Counted from the first letter of the stretch, positions 1-9,369 are shown. The stretch: 29,061 nucleotides of DNA from an uncultured bacterium (GCA_905215445.1 CAJMPZ010000027.1:1-29061), one strand, 5' to 3'. The notes: generated by a model from the sequence alone, not told the origin. Numbers and translations are program-made.

Positions 1-2771
1 CGGTGACGGGCGCGGCTGTACGGCGTATCCACCATGGGCAGATCCGGACGCAGCTTGCCGTCAAACGCGCGATAGGCGTTCTGCACGGCGGGCGCCGTGG
101 GAATCGTTGCGATCTCGCCGATGCCCTTACCGCCGTATGCCACGGGCAACAGCTCGTCCTTCTCCACGTAAATGGCGTGGATATCCGGAATCTCGGGCGC
201 ACGGAACAGCCCGAGCGTACCGTACCTTGCCTGGGGCACGCAGTCCTTGAGCGGCCAGTCCTCGGTCAGCGCATAGCCCATACCCATGAGCACGCCGCCT
301 TCGATCTGACCCTGGATGGAGATGGGGTTGACCACCTTGCCGGAATCGTGTGCGGCATAGACCTCGCTCACGCGGCCGTCATCATCCAGAATGACCACAT
401 GTGTGGCAAAACCGTAGCAGATGTGGCTCTTGGGGTTGGGAACATCGGCGCCCAGCTTGTCGGTCGGCTCCAGATACACGTAGCCAAACTCGCATCCCTC
501 GAGCGCCTTGATGGTGGCCGCAGGGTCCTGAGGATGCATACCCTGGCCGGCGACGAGTTCCTGTGTGCGCAGCTGGTAGGCGCGACCGTCGTCATACTCG
601 ATCTTGACGCCGTCGCCGTGCGCGCTCACCGGGGCGGTAGGCGCAGGCTTGCCGGCCTCGATGCCAACCATGGCGTCGCGCAGCAGGAAGGCGGCGCCGC
701 GCACGGCCTCGCCGGTCACGACCGTCTGGCGCGAACCAGACGTGGTGCCGGAGTCGGGAGCGTTCTCGGTGGAGCACTCGCCGTTGGCGATGCAGCTCAG
801 CGGCAGACCGCATGCCTCGGCAACGTCCTGCAAAAAGACCGTGTTGCAGCCCTGGCCGATGTCGGACGTGGCGGCGTAGACCACGGCGCGGCCACCCTCG
901 ACGCGAATCTTGCAGCGGCCGGCATCGGGCAGGCCCACGCCCACGCCGGCGTTCTTCATGGCGCAGGCGATACCGGCGTGTCCGGGATGCGCATAGTAGG
1001 CATCCTTGACCTCGAGCAGCGTCTCCTTAAGCGCCGTGGAGCAGTCGGCAATCTGACCGTTGGGCAAAACCTCGCCCGGCTCGATGGCGTTACGGTAGCG
1101 GATCTCCCACGGATCCAGGCCGACCTTCTCTGCCAGCAGATCGATCAGGCTCTCGAGTGCAAACTCGGACTGGCAAACGCCAAAGCCGCGGTACGCGCCG
1201 GCGGGCGGGTTGTTGGTGTAGTAGCCAAAACCGCGAATGTCGGTGTTCTGGTACTTGTAGGGGCCGACGGCATGCGTGCAGGCGCGCTCGAGCACCGGGC
1301 CGCACAGCGACGCGTAGGCGCCGGTATCAAAGTTGATCTCGCAGTCCAGGCCGGTAAAGTTGCCCTCTGCGTCGCAACCCAGCGTAAAGGTGCCGTCCAT
1401 GGCGTGGCGCTTGGGATGGAACGCGAGCGACTCGGCACGCGTGAGCTTGCACTTCACAGGACGCTGGAGCTTATAGGCAGCAAGCGCGGCCAGGTGCTGA
1501 ACCGAAACGTCCTCCTTGCCGCCAAAGCCGCCGCCCACGAGCATGGTCTCGACGACCACGCGCTCGGGCTCGCTATCCCAGCCAAACATGTGGGCACACT
1601 CTTTGCGCGTGTCGTAGGCGCCCTGGTCGGTCGACTGCACCTTGACGCCGTTCTTGTACGGGAAGGCGACGGCGCACTCGGGCTCCAAGAAGCCATGCTC
1701 GGTAAAGGGCGTGGTAAAGCGCTGTGTCACGGTGAACGCGCTCTCTGCCAGCGCCTTGGCGGCGTCGCCGCGCGTCACATGGCGGCTCTGGCACACGTTG
1801 TCCTTGAGCTCCACCGTGTTGCCAAAGGCAAAGAAGCTGTCGTGCAGACGCGGCGCGTCGGCGGCCCTGGCCTCGGCAATGTTGCGCACGGGCTCCAGCG
1901 GCTCGTAATCGATTTTTACGAGCTTCTTGGCCTTCTCGAGCGTCGCCTCGTCCTCGGCAACCACCAGCACGATGGCATCACCCACGCAGCGGGTGATATC
2001 GCCCTGGGCGATCATGACGTCCCAGTCCTGAATAAGGTGGCCGACCTGGTTGACCGGCACGTCCTCGGCGCGCAGGATGCCCACCACACCGGGCAGGGCC
2101 TCGGCCTTGGAGGTATCGATGGAGAGCACGCGGGCGCGCGGATACTTGGAGCGCACGGCGCTGGCATAGGTCAGGCCCGGCTGATCGAGCTCGTCGATGT
2201 CGTCGGGATACTTGCCCTCGCCGAGCACCTTCTTGCGCACGTCGATACGGAAGGCGCGCTTGCCCACGCCGTAGTCGTCGCCGCGCTCCAGGCCCTCGTC
2301 AATCTGCTTTTCGCCGCGGAGCACCGCAGCGGCCAGCGAAATGCCCTCGATAATCTTCTTGTAGCCGGTGCAGCGGCAGACGTTGCCGCGGATGGCGTAC
2401 TTGATCTGCTCCTCGGTGGGCTCGGGGTCCTCGGCGATGAGCGCCGCGCCCGCCATGACCATGCCGGGGATGCAAAAACCGCACTGCACGGCGCCCACGG
2501 CGCCAAAGGCGTACACAAAGGCCTCGCGCACGTCCTCGGGCAGGCCCTCGACGGTCACGATGTTGCGACCGGCGGCAAGAGCGGTGGTCAGCACGCACGC
2601 CTTGACGGCCGCGCCGTCTACATGGATGGTGCAGGTACCGCAGGCGCCCTCGGAGCAGCCGTCCTTGGCGGAATGGATGTGCAGGTCGTCGCGCAGGTAG
2701 CGCAGCAGCGGTTTATTCTCCGTCGTCGTGCGCTCGACGCCGTTAACGGTAAAAGTGAATTCCTGTGCCAT
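1..2771 (-). CDS. xdhD: Selenium-dependent xanthine dehydrogenase-type molybdenum hydroxylase (partial)
   Basis: Fused molybdenum hydroxylase that probably oxidises xanthine, hypoxanthine or a related purine in the cytoplasm. An N-terminal plant-type 2Fe-2S domain has CSEGACGTC near residues 39-47. It is followed by the second 2Fe-2S domain with QCGFC and NVCRCTGY. The rest is the molybdopterin domain, with GGGFGGKE near residue 415, AYRGFG near 523 and GKGIGE near 883, whose Glu fits the catalytic Glu of the family. This one-chain layout matches E. coli XdhD (about 956 aa) and the selenium-dependent xanthine dehydrogenase family; selenium is a labile Mo ligand there, not selenocysteine. The ATG follows an AGGGG ribosome site by 7 nt and lies 12 nt after the ferredoxin stop. 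The reading frame is open at base 1 and reads MVDTPYSRARH, so only a few residues should be missing. Substrate is inferred from the family and the neighbouring permease. Confidence 0.9.
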   Translation of the reverse strand, partial: MAQEFTFTVNGVERTTTENKPLLRYLRDDLHIHSAKDGCSEGACGTCTIHVDGAAVKACVLTTALAAGRNIVTVEGLPEDVREAFVYAFGAVGAVQCGFCIPGMVMAGAALIAEDPEPTEEQIKYAIRGNVCRCTGYKKIIEGISLAAAVLRGEKQIDEGLERGDDYGVGKRAFRIDVRKKVLGEGKYPDDIDELDQPGLTYASAVRSKYPRARVLSIDTSKAEALPGVVGILRAEDVPVNQVGHLIQDWDVMIAQGDITRCVGDAIVLVVAEDEATLEKAKKLVKIDYEPLEPVRNIAEARAADAPRLHDSFFAFGNTVELKDNVCQSRHVTRGDAAKALAESAFTVTQRFTTPFTEHGFLEPECAVAFPYKNGVKVQSTDQGAYDTRKECAHMFGWDSEPERVVVETMLVGGGFGGKEDVSVQHLAALAAYKLQRPVKCKLTRAESLAFHPKRHAMDGTFTLGCDAEGNFTGLDCEINFDTGAYASLCGPVLERACTHAVGPYKYQNTDIRGFGYYTNNPPAGAYRGFGVCQSEFALESLIDLLAEKVGLDPWEIRYRNAIEPGEVLPNGQIADCSTALKETLLEVKDAYYAHPGHAGIACAMKNAGVGVGLPDAGRCKIRVEGGRAVVYAATSDIGQGCNTVFLQDVAEACGLPLSCIANGECSTENAPDSGTTSGSRQTVVTGEAVRGAAFLLRDAMVGIEAGKPAPTAPVSAHGDGVKIEYDDGRAYQLRTQELVAGQGMHPQDPAATIKALEGCEFGYVYLEPTDKLGADVPNPKSHICYGFATHVVILDDDGRVSEVYAAHDSGKVVNPISIQGQIEGGVLMGMGYALTEDWPLKDCVPQARYGTLGLFRAPEIPDIHAIYVEKDELLPVAYGGKGIGEIATIPTAPAVQNAYRAFDGKLRPDLPMVDTPYSRARH

Positions 2772-2783
2772 GGTGATTCCCCT

Positions 2784-3263
2784 CTACACGCCGGCGGCGA
2801 TGCCGGTGCGGTCGTGAATGGCGCCATGCGGGCAGACGACGGCGCACATGCCGCACGACAGGCAGTCCGCGCCGTCGATATGGGCGCAGTTGTCCTCGAT
2901 ACGGATAGCGCCGGCAGGGCACTTTTTGGCGCACATGCCGCAACCGATGCAGCTGGTGTCGCAGATCTTGCGCGCAATGGCGCCCTTATCGGTGTTATTG
3001 CAGCGCACCAGGATGTTCTGGTAGCCGGGAACGAAGGCAATCACGCGCTGCGGGCACGCCATGCCGCACAGGCCACAGCCCGTACACTTTGAGCGATCCA
3101 CGCGGGCGATGCCATCGACCAGCGCAATGGCACCGTGGGGGCAGGCCGTGACACAGGCGCCACAGCCAATGCAGCCTTCGCTGCAGCGGGCGTCGCCGCC
3201 TGCGGAGGCGCAACCGCTTCCGCAGGCAACGTAGGCCACGTTATGTTGAATGGATTTGGCCAT
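2784..3263 (-). CDS. Four-cluster 4Fe-4S polyferredoxin (RnfB-like)
   Basis: A 159-aa soluble electron carrier. Four CxxCxxCxxxCP motifs are visible: CIGCGACVTACP, CTGCGLCGMACP, CIGCGMCAKKCP and CLSCGMCAVVCP, so up to four [4Fe-4S] clusters. The spacing and the stretch RCNNTDKGAIARKICDTSC before the third motif resemble the ferredoxin part of RnfB. Three extra cysteines (14, 18, 27) precede the first motif. There is no signal peptide or membrane segment. It lies 11 nt after ygfK and 12 nt before the molybdenum hydroxylase gene, so the three are surely co-transcribed. The inferred role is to pass electrons between the hydroxylase 2Fe-2S clusters and the flavin/Fe-S protein YgfK. The ribosome site (AGGCGAG) is only moderate. 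Confidence 0.88.
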   Translation of the reverse strand: MAKSIQHNVAYVACGSGCASAGGDARCSEGCIGCGACVTACPHGAIALVDGIARVDRSKCTGCGLCGMACPQRVIAFVPGYQNILVRCNNTDKGAIARKICDTSCIGCGMCAKKCPAGAIRIEDNCAHIDGADCLSCGMCAVVCPHGAIHDRTGIAAGV

Positions 3264-3274
3264 AAGAGACTCGC

Positions 3275-6274
3275 CTATTTCTTAAGAAGGTACGAATAGT
3301 TGTCGCGCACAGCCCTGATGGTCAGGCGGACGGCCTCGGGAAGGCCAGTGTTGACGGCATCGACCGAGACGGTGCGGACCGTGCCGGCCACGCGGACCTT
3401 AAAGTGATCCTCGCCCACGGCCAGGAATCCCTCGTTCTCGGAGTTCTCCATGTCCTGTTCGCTCCAGAACAGGGTGAGCTTGTCCTTGTAGGGACGACCC
3501 TCCTGGTAGGGGCAGAACACGGCGCAGTTGCCGCACTCGTTGCACATGCCGTCGACGTGGACGACCTGGTGCTTGTCCAGGCCCGGCACCTTAATTGCCA
3601 CGTTGGCGCGGTTGGGGCACACGTCGCAGCAGACCTCGCACACCGAGCCGCAGCCCAGGCAGCGAGTCTTGGTGCAGTTGCGTTTGTCGCGGCAGAGCGT
3701 TCCCTTGCGCTCGTAGCAGGTGTCCTCGCGGCCGGCCTGCTCGTTGCAGTCGGCGTACTTGTTAAAGTCCACGTCGGCAATGGCACGGGCGACCTCGGCG
3801 GCGTCGGCGATAGCCTCGACCACGGTGGCGGGACCGCGGCGACAGTCGCCCGCAGCCCAGACGCCCTCAACACCGGTGGAGGTGGCGGCAAGACGGCCAC
3901 GACGGTCATGCTCGACGCCCGCGGCATCGTACAGGCTGGCATCGATGCCCTCGCCCACGGCGCAGATCACCGTGGTGGCGGAAAGCTCGACGGTCTCGCC
4001 CGTGGCGACGGGGCTGCGACGGCCGCTTGCATCCGGCTCGCCAAGCTCCATAACGTCGCAGGCCAGCACGGCGCCGTTGAGTGCCTTGGGCGCCAGCAGC
4101 TCGCAGAACTCAACGCCGTCGGCAAGAGCAAGATCGAGCTCTTCCTCGTCGGCGGGCATCTGCTTCTTGGTGCGGCGATACGCCAGACGCACGTTCTTCA
4201 CGCCTGCCAGGCGCTTGGCCACGCGGGCGGCGTCCATGGCGGTGTTGCCGGCGCCAATGACCACGACGTCCTCGCCCAGCTCGAGTTTCTCGCCCTTCTT
4301 GGCGGCCTCGAGGAACTCCAGCACGTCGAGCTCGGCGCCCTCGCCCAAGCCTGCAGAGCCGGGCATCCAGGCACCGGTGGCCACGACCACGTCGGTAAAG
4401 CCCTGGGCCTTGAGTTCGTCGATGGACTCCACGCGAGCGTTGAGCTGCACCTTGGCGCCAAAGGCCAGGCAGAGCTCGGCATCGTGGGAGATATCGTCGC
4501 TGGCAATACGGAACTCGGGGATCACGTGACGGACCACGCCGCCGAGCGAATCGCGGGCCTCAAAGATGGTGACGGACACGCCGGCACGCGTCAGGAAGAA
4601 CGCCGTCGCCAGGCCGGCCGGGCCGCCGCCGATAACGGCAACGTTGCGCTCGCCGTCGTTGGCGATGGCCTGGGCGCGCAGCTTGGGCAGCACGGTGGTC
4701 ATGGCCTCGCGGGCGGCCTTGAGCTTGCTGGCGCGGATCTGGGCGCCCTCGGGCTCGTAGAATGCACGCTCGCAGGCACGGCCGCAGGGATGCGGGCAGA
4801 TGGTGCCGGTAATGAACGGCAGGGCGTTGCGCTCGATGATGATGTTGAGTGCGTCCTCGTAGCGGCCCTCGTCAACAGCCGCCAGATAGGCGGGAATATC
4901 CTGCTGGATGGGGCAGCTCGTGCGGCACGGCGTGGTAAAGCAGTCGGAAAGCGGGCTCTTGCCGGCGACCTTGCGGTCGGGCAGCGGGCGCAGCGGCTTC
5001 TTGTAGAGCGGGTTGGTGAGCGAGTCGGTCTGGATCGCAGTCACGGCCTCGAGAGAGACGCCCTCAAACGGCTTGCCGTCCAGATCGCCAAACTCCCCGG
5101 CCATCTGGCTAAAGCGCTCGTAGCCACCGGGCTTGAGCACGTCGGTCGCCAGAGTAACGGGCCAAATGCCGGCGTCATACAGGGCGCGAATGTTGTAGAC
5201 CGTAGCACCGCCGGAGTAGCTGATGCGCAGCTTGCCATCGAACTGCTCGGTAATGCGGCGGGCGGCCTCGATAGTCAGCGAGAACAGCGAACGACCGGAC
5301 ATGTACATCTCGGTGGAGGGCAGCTCGTTCCTCGTCACGTCGACGGGGAACGTGTTGGTCAGCTTGACGCCAAACTCCAGGCCGCGCTCGGCGCACAGGG
5401 CAATCAGGCGCTCGAACATGGGCACGGCGTCGACCCACTGCAGGTCCTCGCGGAAGTGCGTGTCATCGAAGACGATGTAGTCAAAGCCCAGCTCGTTGAG
5501 GCGCTGGCGGGCAAACTCATAGCCCAACAGCGTGGGGTTACACTTGATGTAGGTGTTAAGGCCCTTCTCGGTGATGAGGTAGGTCGCGATGCGCTCGATC
5601 TCGGCAGGCGGGCAGCCGTGCAGGGTAGACTCGGTGATGGAGTTGGAGACGCGCGCCGGGATGGACTCGACAAACGCAGCGTCGACATGCTCAAACTTGT
5701 CCAGGTTGGCGAGTGCCCATGCGCGGCACTCGTTCCAGACGTCGGAGCCGCTGGCGTCCTTCATGCCCTCGATGTAGGCGTCGACCTTGGGGCTCTTGAT
5801 GCCCTCGAGGTCATAGCCCACGGACATGTTGAAGACAAAGCCGTCCGGGCTACCCAGGCCGTACTCGCGAGCGATCAGGTGGCAGGCGAACCATGCCTTC
5901 ACGTACTCGGCAAAGGCCTGCGGAACCTCGAGCTCGGTCGACCATTCGCAGTTGTAGCACTCGTCCTGCGCCACGATGCAGGGCTTGTTCACACACTTGG
6001 AGAGCTCCTCGCCGTCCATAACCTGGACGGTCTTGAGCTCAAAGAAGCGGGAACCAGCAACGTAGGAGGCCACGATGTTCTGGGCCAGCTGCGTATTGGG
6101 ACCGGCGGCCGGGCCAAACGGAGTCTCGATGCGCTCGTCAAAAATGGGAAGCGCACCCTCCTGGTTGGTCGTGACCATCTTGCGCACGCCAAAGATGGCG
6201 TCCTGGGTCTTATGCTCCTCGATGATCCAGTTCATCAGCTGCGAAAACGGGATCGGCCTCATGATGTCGCTCAT
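3275..6274 (-). CDS. ygfK: YgfK, putative selenate reductase-type flavin/Fe-S oxidoreductase subunit
   Basis: A 999-aa protein, close to E. coli YgfK (about 1030 aa). The N-terminal third resembles a dihydroorotate-dehydrogenase-like TIM barrel. Cys-rich Fe-S motifs follow (CFTTPCRTSCP near residue 445, then CPHPCGRAC). Next is a GltD-type FAD/NAD(P) module with GGGPAGL near 545 and VVIGAGNTAMD near 680. The C-terminus has two ferredoxin motifs, CLGCGSVCEVCCDVCP near 880 and CNECGNCAVFCP near 915. The ATG is chosen over an upstream in-frame start because GAGGAG sits just before it. Selenate reduction is an old annotation. The gene is a standard neighbour of selenium-dependent Mo hydroxylases and belongs to the anaerobic purine-degradation set, so a role as NAD(P)H/ferredoxin oxidoreductase in that pathway is more likely. 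The exact reaction is not settled by sequence. Confidence 0.93.
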   Translation of the reverse strand: MSDIMRPIPFSQLMNWIIEEHKTQDAIFGVRKMVTTNQEGALPIFDERIETPFGPAAGPNTQLAQNIVASYVAGSRFFELKTVQVMDGEELSKCVNKPCIVAQDECYNCEWSTELEVPQAFAEYVKAWFACHLIAREYGLGSPDGFVFNMSVGYDLEGIKSPKVDAYIEGMKDASGSDVWNECRAWALANLDKFEHVDAAFVESIPARVSNSITESTLHGCPPAEIERIATYLITEKGLNTYIKCNPTLLGYEFARQRLNELGFDYIVFDDTHFREDLQWVDAVPMFERLIALCAERGLEFGVKLTNTFPVDVTRNELPSTEMYMSGRSLFSLTIEAARRITEQFDGKLRISYSGGATVYNIRALYDAGIWPVTLATDVLKPGGYERFSQMAGEFGDLDGKPFEGVSLEAVTAIQTDSLTNPLYKKPLRPLPDRKVAGKSPLSDCFTTPCRTSCPIQQDIPAYLAAVDEGRYEDALNIIIERNALPFITGTICPHPCGRACERAFYEPEGAQIRASKLKAAREAMTTVLPKLRAQAIANDGERNVAVIGGGPAGLATAFFLTRAGVSVTIFEARDSLGGVVRHVIPEFRIASDDISHDAELCLAFGAKVQLNARVESIDELKAQGFTDVVVATGAWMPGSAGLGEGAELDVLEFLEAAKKGEKLELGEDVVVIGAGNTAMDAARVAKRLAGVKNVRLAYRRTKKQMPADEEELDLALADGVEFCELLAPKALNGAVLACDVMELGEPDASGRRSPVATGETVELSATTVICAVGEGIDASLYDAAGVEHDRRGRLAATSTGVEGVWAAGDCRRGPATVVEAIADAAEVARAIADVDFNKYADCNEQAGREDTCYERKGTLCRDKRNCTKTRCLGCGSVCEVCCDVCPNRANVAIKVPGLDKHQVVHVDGMCNECGNCAVFCPYQEGRPYKDKLTLFWSEQDMENSENEGFLAVGEDHFKVRVAGTVRTVSVDAVNTGLPEAVRLTIRAVRDNYSYLLKK

Positions 6275-6423
6275 AGTGAGCTCCTCTCTGTAACGCCCGG
6301 CGAGACCGCGCGGCGGGCGCAAATACGGTGTAGCGCTAGCACAGCGCCGGCGACCCCGCGGAGGCCGCCTATACGCGCGTCGGATGCGGCGAAACATCCG
6401 ACGCGCGCGAAACTACTTGTGAA
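6275..6423 (-). other. ssnA-ygfK intergenic leader with a long perfect hairpin
   Basis: A 149-nt gap inside the operon. Seventeen nt past the ssnA stop is a perfect 13-bp inverted repeat with an 8-nt loop: CGCGCGTCGGATG at 6374-6386 and its complement at 6395-6407. No U-run follows on the minus strand, so it is a poor intrinsic terminator. A stability or processing element that sets different levels of ssnA and ygfK message is more likely. Confidence 0.7.
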
Positions 6424-7779
6424 TTAGTAGGCGCGATCGTTGAGCGTGCTCCAGAGCTTCTTGGACTCAGCCATGGTCCACGCGTTGATCTTGTCCTCAT
6501 CAATGCCAACGAACTCGCGATCCTTGTACAGGACGCGGCCGTTGATGATGGTAGTGCGGCAGTTTTTGCCCATCATGCCAAAGAGCATATGGCCGTCGAT
6601 ATTCTCCTCGCTCAGCGGCGTAAAGGGCTTGTAGTCCATGACGATGACGTCGGCGGCGGCGCCGGGCTCAAGCACGCCGAGCTTGCGATCGAAGTACTTG
6701 CTCGCCATCTTGGCGTTGTTCTCGAACAGCATCGTCATGGCCTCGCACCAGCCCACGTTGGGCATAGCGGCGTTGTGGCGCTGAATGATCAGGAAAACCT
6801 TAAGGCTCTCGAGCATATCGTGGGTGTAGGCGTCGGTGCCCATGCACACGGGGATGCCGCGGCGGAAGAATTCGAGCACGGGGGCGCAGCCCACGGCGTT
6901 GCCCATATTGGATTCGGGGTTGTTGACGAGCCAGGTGCCAGACTCCTTGACGATATCCATCTCGGCGGGCGTCACGTGGATGCAGTGGCCGAGCATGGTG
7001 TCGGGACCCAGCAGGTTGTGCTGCAGCAGGCGCTCGACGGGACTGATGCCACCGCGGTTGAGGCGGGAGTCCCACACGTCATTCATGCCCTCGCACACAT
7101 GGATGTGGAAGCCGGTCAGGCCGTTGTTGGCCTCGGCCATCTTGTCCATGGTCTCGTCCGACAGCGTAAAGGTGGCGTGACCGCCAAACATGGCGGCGAT
7201 CATGTGGTTGTCGTTATCGCGACGCTCCTTGGCGGCCCACTGGGCAAATTCGGCGTTCTCGGCAATGGCCTGGTCGCATTTTTCCTGGCCGCGGCGATCG
7301 GAGACCTCGTAGCACAGGCACGAACGCATGCCCAGCTCCTGAGCTGCATCCTTAATGGTAAAGAGGCTTCCCGGGATTTCGCAGAAGCTCGCATGATGAT
7401 CGAAGATCGTGGTGACGCCATCGCGGATGGAGTCAAGAATCGTGGCATAGGCGCTGGCCTTGGTGCCGTCGAGCGTCAGGTTGTCATCGATCTTCCACCA
7501 CTGCTGCTCAAGATTCTCCAGGAAGTTGGTGGGGTTGCAGCCCTTAATGGCAAGGCCGCGGGCCAGACCCGAGTAGATGTGGGTGTGGCAATTGATGAGT
7601 CCGGGCATGATGAGGTTGCCCTGGGCGTCGACGTACTCGGCATCCGGGTACTTGGCCTTGAGCTCGCACTCGGGACCTACTTCGACGATCGTATCTCCGT
7701 CAATGGCGACCGCGCCGTTGGGAATGAACGGGGTCTGAGCGTTGCGGGTAAAAACGGAACCGTTAGCGACCAGAAGCAT
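6424..7779 (-). CDS. ssnA: SsnA-type amidohydrolase (putative aminohydrolase)
   Basis: A 451-aa member of the metal-dependent amidohydrolase superfamily, similar in length to E. coli SsnA (about 440 aa). Visible metal and active-site motifs are NCHTHIYSG (HxH) after the first beta strands, HIHVCEG, GHCIHV, and MGTDAYTHD with the late catalytic Asp. The family includes guanine deaminases and chlorohydrolases; SsnA itself has no firmly assigned substrate but travels with ygfK and xdhD. A deaminated or ring-opened purine intermediate is therefore likely. The ATG at 7779 is preferred to one six codons upstream because AAGGGAG lies at the right distance before it. No signal peptide is seen, so it should be cytoplasmic. 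Confidence 0.92.
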   Translation of the reverse strand: MLLVANGSVFTRNAQTPFIPNGAVAIDGDTIVEVGPECELKAKYPDAEYVDAQGNLIMPGLINCHTHIYSGLARGLAIKGCNPTNFLENLEQQWWKIDDNLTLDGTKASAYATILDSIRDGVTTIFDHHASFCEIPGSLFTIKDAAQELGMRSCLCYEVSDRRGQEKCDQAIAENAEFAQWAAKERRDNDNHMIAAMFGGHATFTLSDETMDKMAEANNGLTGFHIHVCEGMNDVWDSRLNRGGISPVERLLQHNLLGPDTMLGHCIHVTPAEMDIVKESGTWLVNNPESNMGNAVGCAPVLEFFRRGIPVCMGTDAYTHDMLESLKVFLIIQRHNAAMPNVGWCEAMTMLFENNAKMASKYFDRKLGVLEPGAAADVIVMDYKPFTPLSEENIDGHMLFGMMGKNCRTTIINGRVLYKDREFVGIDEDKINAWTMAESKKLWSTLNDRAY

Positions 7780-7974
7780 GAATGCTCCCTTCAACATCAG
7801 GGGCGGGGTTTGACACCTCTGACATGGCGGAGTGCGAAGCGCCGGCCTACACCGGAAACGGGCCCTCTCCCGTCAACGCTTCACCAAAGGGACAAACCCT
7901 TTGAAGTGCGGCTTGGCGCCGCATGACGTCGGCGGACGAGGCGATGCGCCCGCCGACGAATAGCACCGAATTGG
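7780..7974 (-). other. permease-ssnA intergenic region with three hairpins
   Basis: About 195 nt between permease and ssnA. Three separate perfect inverted repeats occur: CGTCGGCGG (7927-7935) with 7950-7958; TGCGGC (7907-7912) with 7918-7923; and CAAAGGG (7885-7891) with 7897-7903. None is followed by a clear U-run on the minus strand. They may stabilise or process the message between transporter and enzyme genes. Confidence 0.6.
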
Positions 7975-9369
7975 TTACTTCTTGCTCTCGGGCAAGACCA
8001 GATCCACGGCAGCGTCCTTGGCAGCATCGATGTGCTGAGCCACGACCGGCGTCTGCGGAAGGATCAGGTTAAGGACAATGGCCATAATGGCGGTGGGGGT
8101 TACGGCATTGGAGCCGATGACGGTGGATACCCAGGCGGGCATACCCTCGCCGGCAAGGCAACCGCTGGCCATCCAGATACCCAGGCCAAAGACGACGGAG
8201 GTACCGACGATGGTGGTAGTGCGCTGCGTGAGGCCCTCGCGGGTGAACATGCGCACGCCGTTCATGGTGATGGTGCCGAAGACGCCGACGGTCGCGCCGC
8301 CGATGACGGGCTGCGGGATAGCGGAAAGGACGGCAGAGAGCTGCGGGAACAGACCGGCGATGGCAAAGACGGCCGCGATGATCACAAAGACCCACTTGTT
8401 GACGACCTTGTTGGAGCAGATGATGCCCACGTTCTGGCCAAGGGCGCTGGTGGGAAGACCGCCCAGCAGGCCGCCGACCATAGAGGTGAGGCCCTGGGAC
8501 ACGATAGCGCCGGAGAGCTCGCGCTCGGTGGGCATACGGTCGATGGAGCCCAGGCAGGCGGCGGAAACGTCGCCGATAACCTGGATGGCAACCATGGGGA
8601 ACACGACAGCGAGGGTAATGCAGACCTCGGGATCAAACTCGAGCGCGTAGGGCATGAGCTTGGGAAGGGCGAAGACCTGAGCGGTGGCGACGCTGGAGAA
8701 GTCGATCATGCCAAAGGGGATGGAGACGATCATGCCAACGATCATGCCAAAGAACACGGATCCCAGCTTGAGCGTGCCCTTGCCAAAGTTGGCGAGCGCA
8801 AAGACCACGGCGAAGGTGATAAGAGCGACGCACCAGGCCTGCGGGGTGCCCCATAGCGGCGTACCCATACCGCCGGCCATATACTTGACGGCCGTGGGAT
8901 AGAGAGAGACGCCAATGGAGAAGATGACCGTACCGGTCACGACGGGCGGGAACAGCCACTTGATCTTGCTGTAGGCCAGACCAAAGAGGACCGCGACGGC
9001 GCCGCCGACGATCTCGCCGCCCAGCAGCGCACCAAAGCTAAAGCCCGAGGCACCCATGGCCTGCAGAGCCGGCAGGAACGCGAACGAAACGCCCATGACG
9101 ATGGGCAGGCCGCCGCCGATGCGACGGAAGGGAGCGAAGGCCTGAAGGGCCGTGTCGATTGCCGAAAGAATGAGCGCGACCTGGATGATGTCGGTGCTCT
9201 GCTGGCTATTAAAGCCGTAGACGCCGGCCATGATGACAGCCGGGGTGATGATGCCGGCAAACGATGCCAGTACGTGCTGAAGGGCACACGGGATCATTTC
9301 CTTAACGGGAGGCATGCCTTCACGAGTGAACAGGGCTTCAGTGCCGTTCTTAACCGTCTCCTGGGTCAT
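7975..9369 (-). CDS. NCS2-family xanthine/uracil permease
   Basis: A 464-aa integral membrane transporter with about 12-14 hydrophobic segments. NCS2 features include QHVLASFAG in the first membrane segment and LPTSALGQNVGII, which contains the QN-G motif of the nucleobase-ascorbate transporter family. It should import a purine (xanthine, urate or similar) with a proton or ion across the cell membrane. The start at 9369 (MTQETVKNG) is chosen because the upstream 29 codons are not membrane-protein-like and enter the promoter region; the ribosome site (GGATTGGTGG) is weak. It is the first gene of the purine operon and is divergent from the YheO-like regulator. Xanthine rather than uracil specificity is inferred from the downstream genes. 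Confidence 0.92.
   Translation of the reverse strand: MTQETVKNGTEALFTREGMPPVKEMIPCALQHVLASFAGIITPAVIMAGVYGFNSQQSTDIIQVALILSAIDTALQAFAPFRRIGGGLPIVMGVSFAFLPALQAMGASGFSFGALLGGEIVGGAVAVLFGLAYSKIKWLFPPVVTGTVIFSIGVSLYPTAVKYMAGGMGTPLWGTPQAWCVALITFAVVFALANFGKGTLKLGSVFFGMIVGMIVSIPFGMIDFSSVATAQVFALPKLMPYALEFDPEVCITLAVVFPMVAIQVIGDVSAACLGSIDRMPTERELSGAIVSQGLTSMVGGLLGGLPTSALGQNVGIICSNKVVNKWVFVIIAAVFAIAGLFPQLSAVLSAIPQPVIGGATVGVFGTITMNGVRMFTREGLTQRTTTIVGTSVVFGLGIWMASGCLAGEGMPAWVSTVIGSNAVTPTAIMAIVLNLILPQTPVVAQHIDAAKDAAVDLVLPESKK

Noticed and set aside
3..3092. Very long open frame on the plus strand opposite the molybdenum hydroxylase
   Set aside because: It mirrors the codon bias of the real minus-strand gene (GC-rich third positions give few antisense stops). 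Its protein is His/Gly/Ala/Val-rich without recognisable domains, and the minus strand carries clear family motifs.
3404..6427. Long plus-strand open frame opposite ygfK
   Set aside because: Same antisense artefact; it has no domain motif and lies wholly within a well-supported gene region on the other strand.
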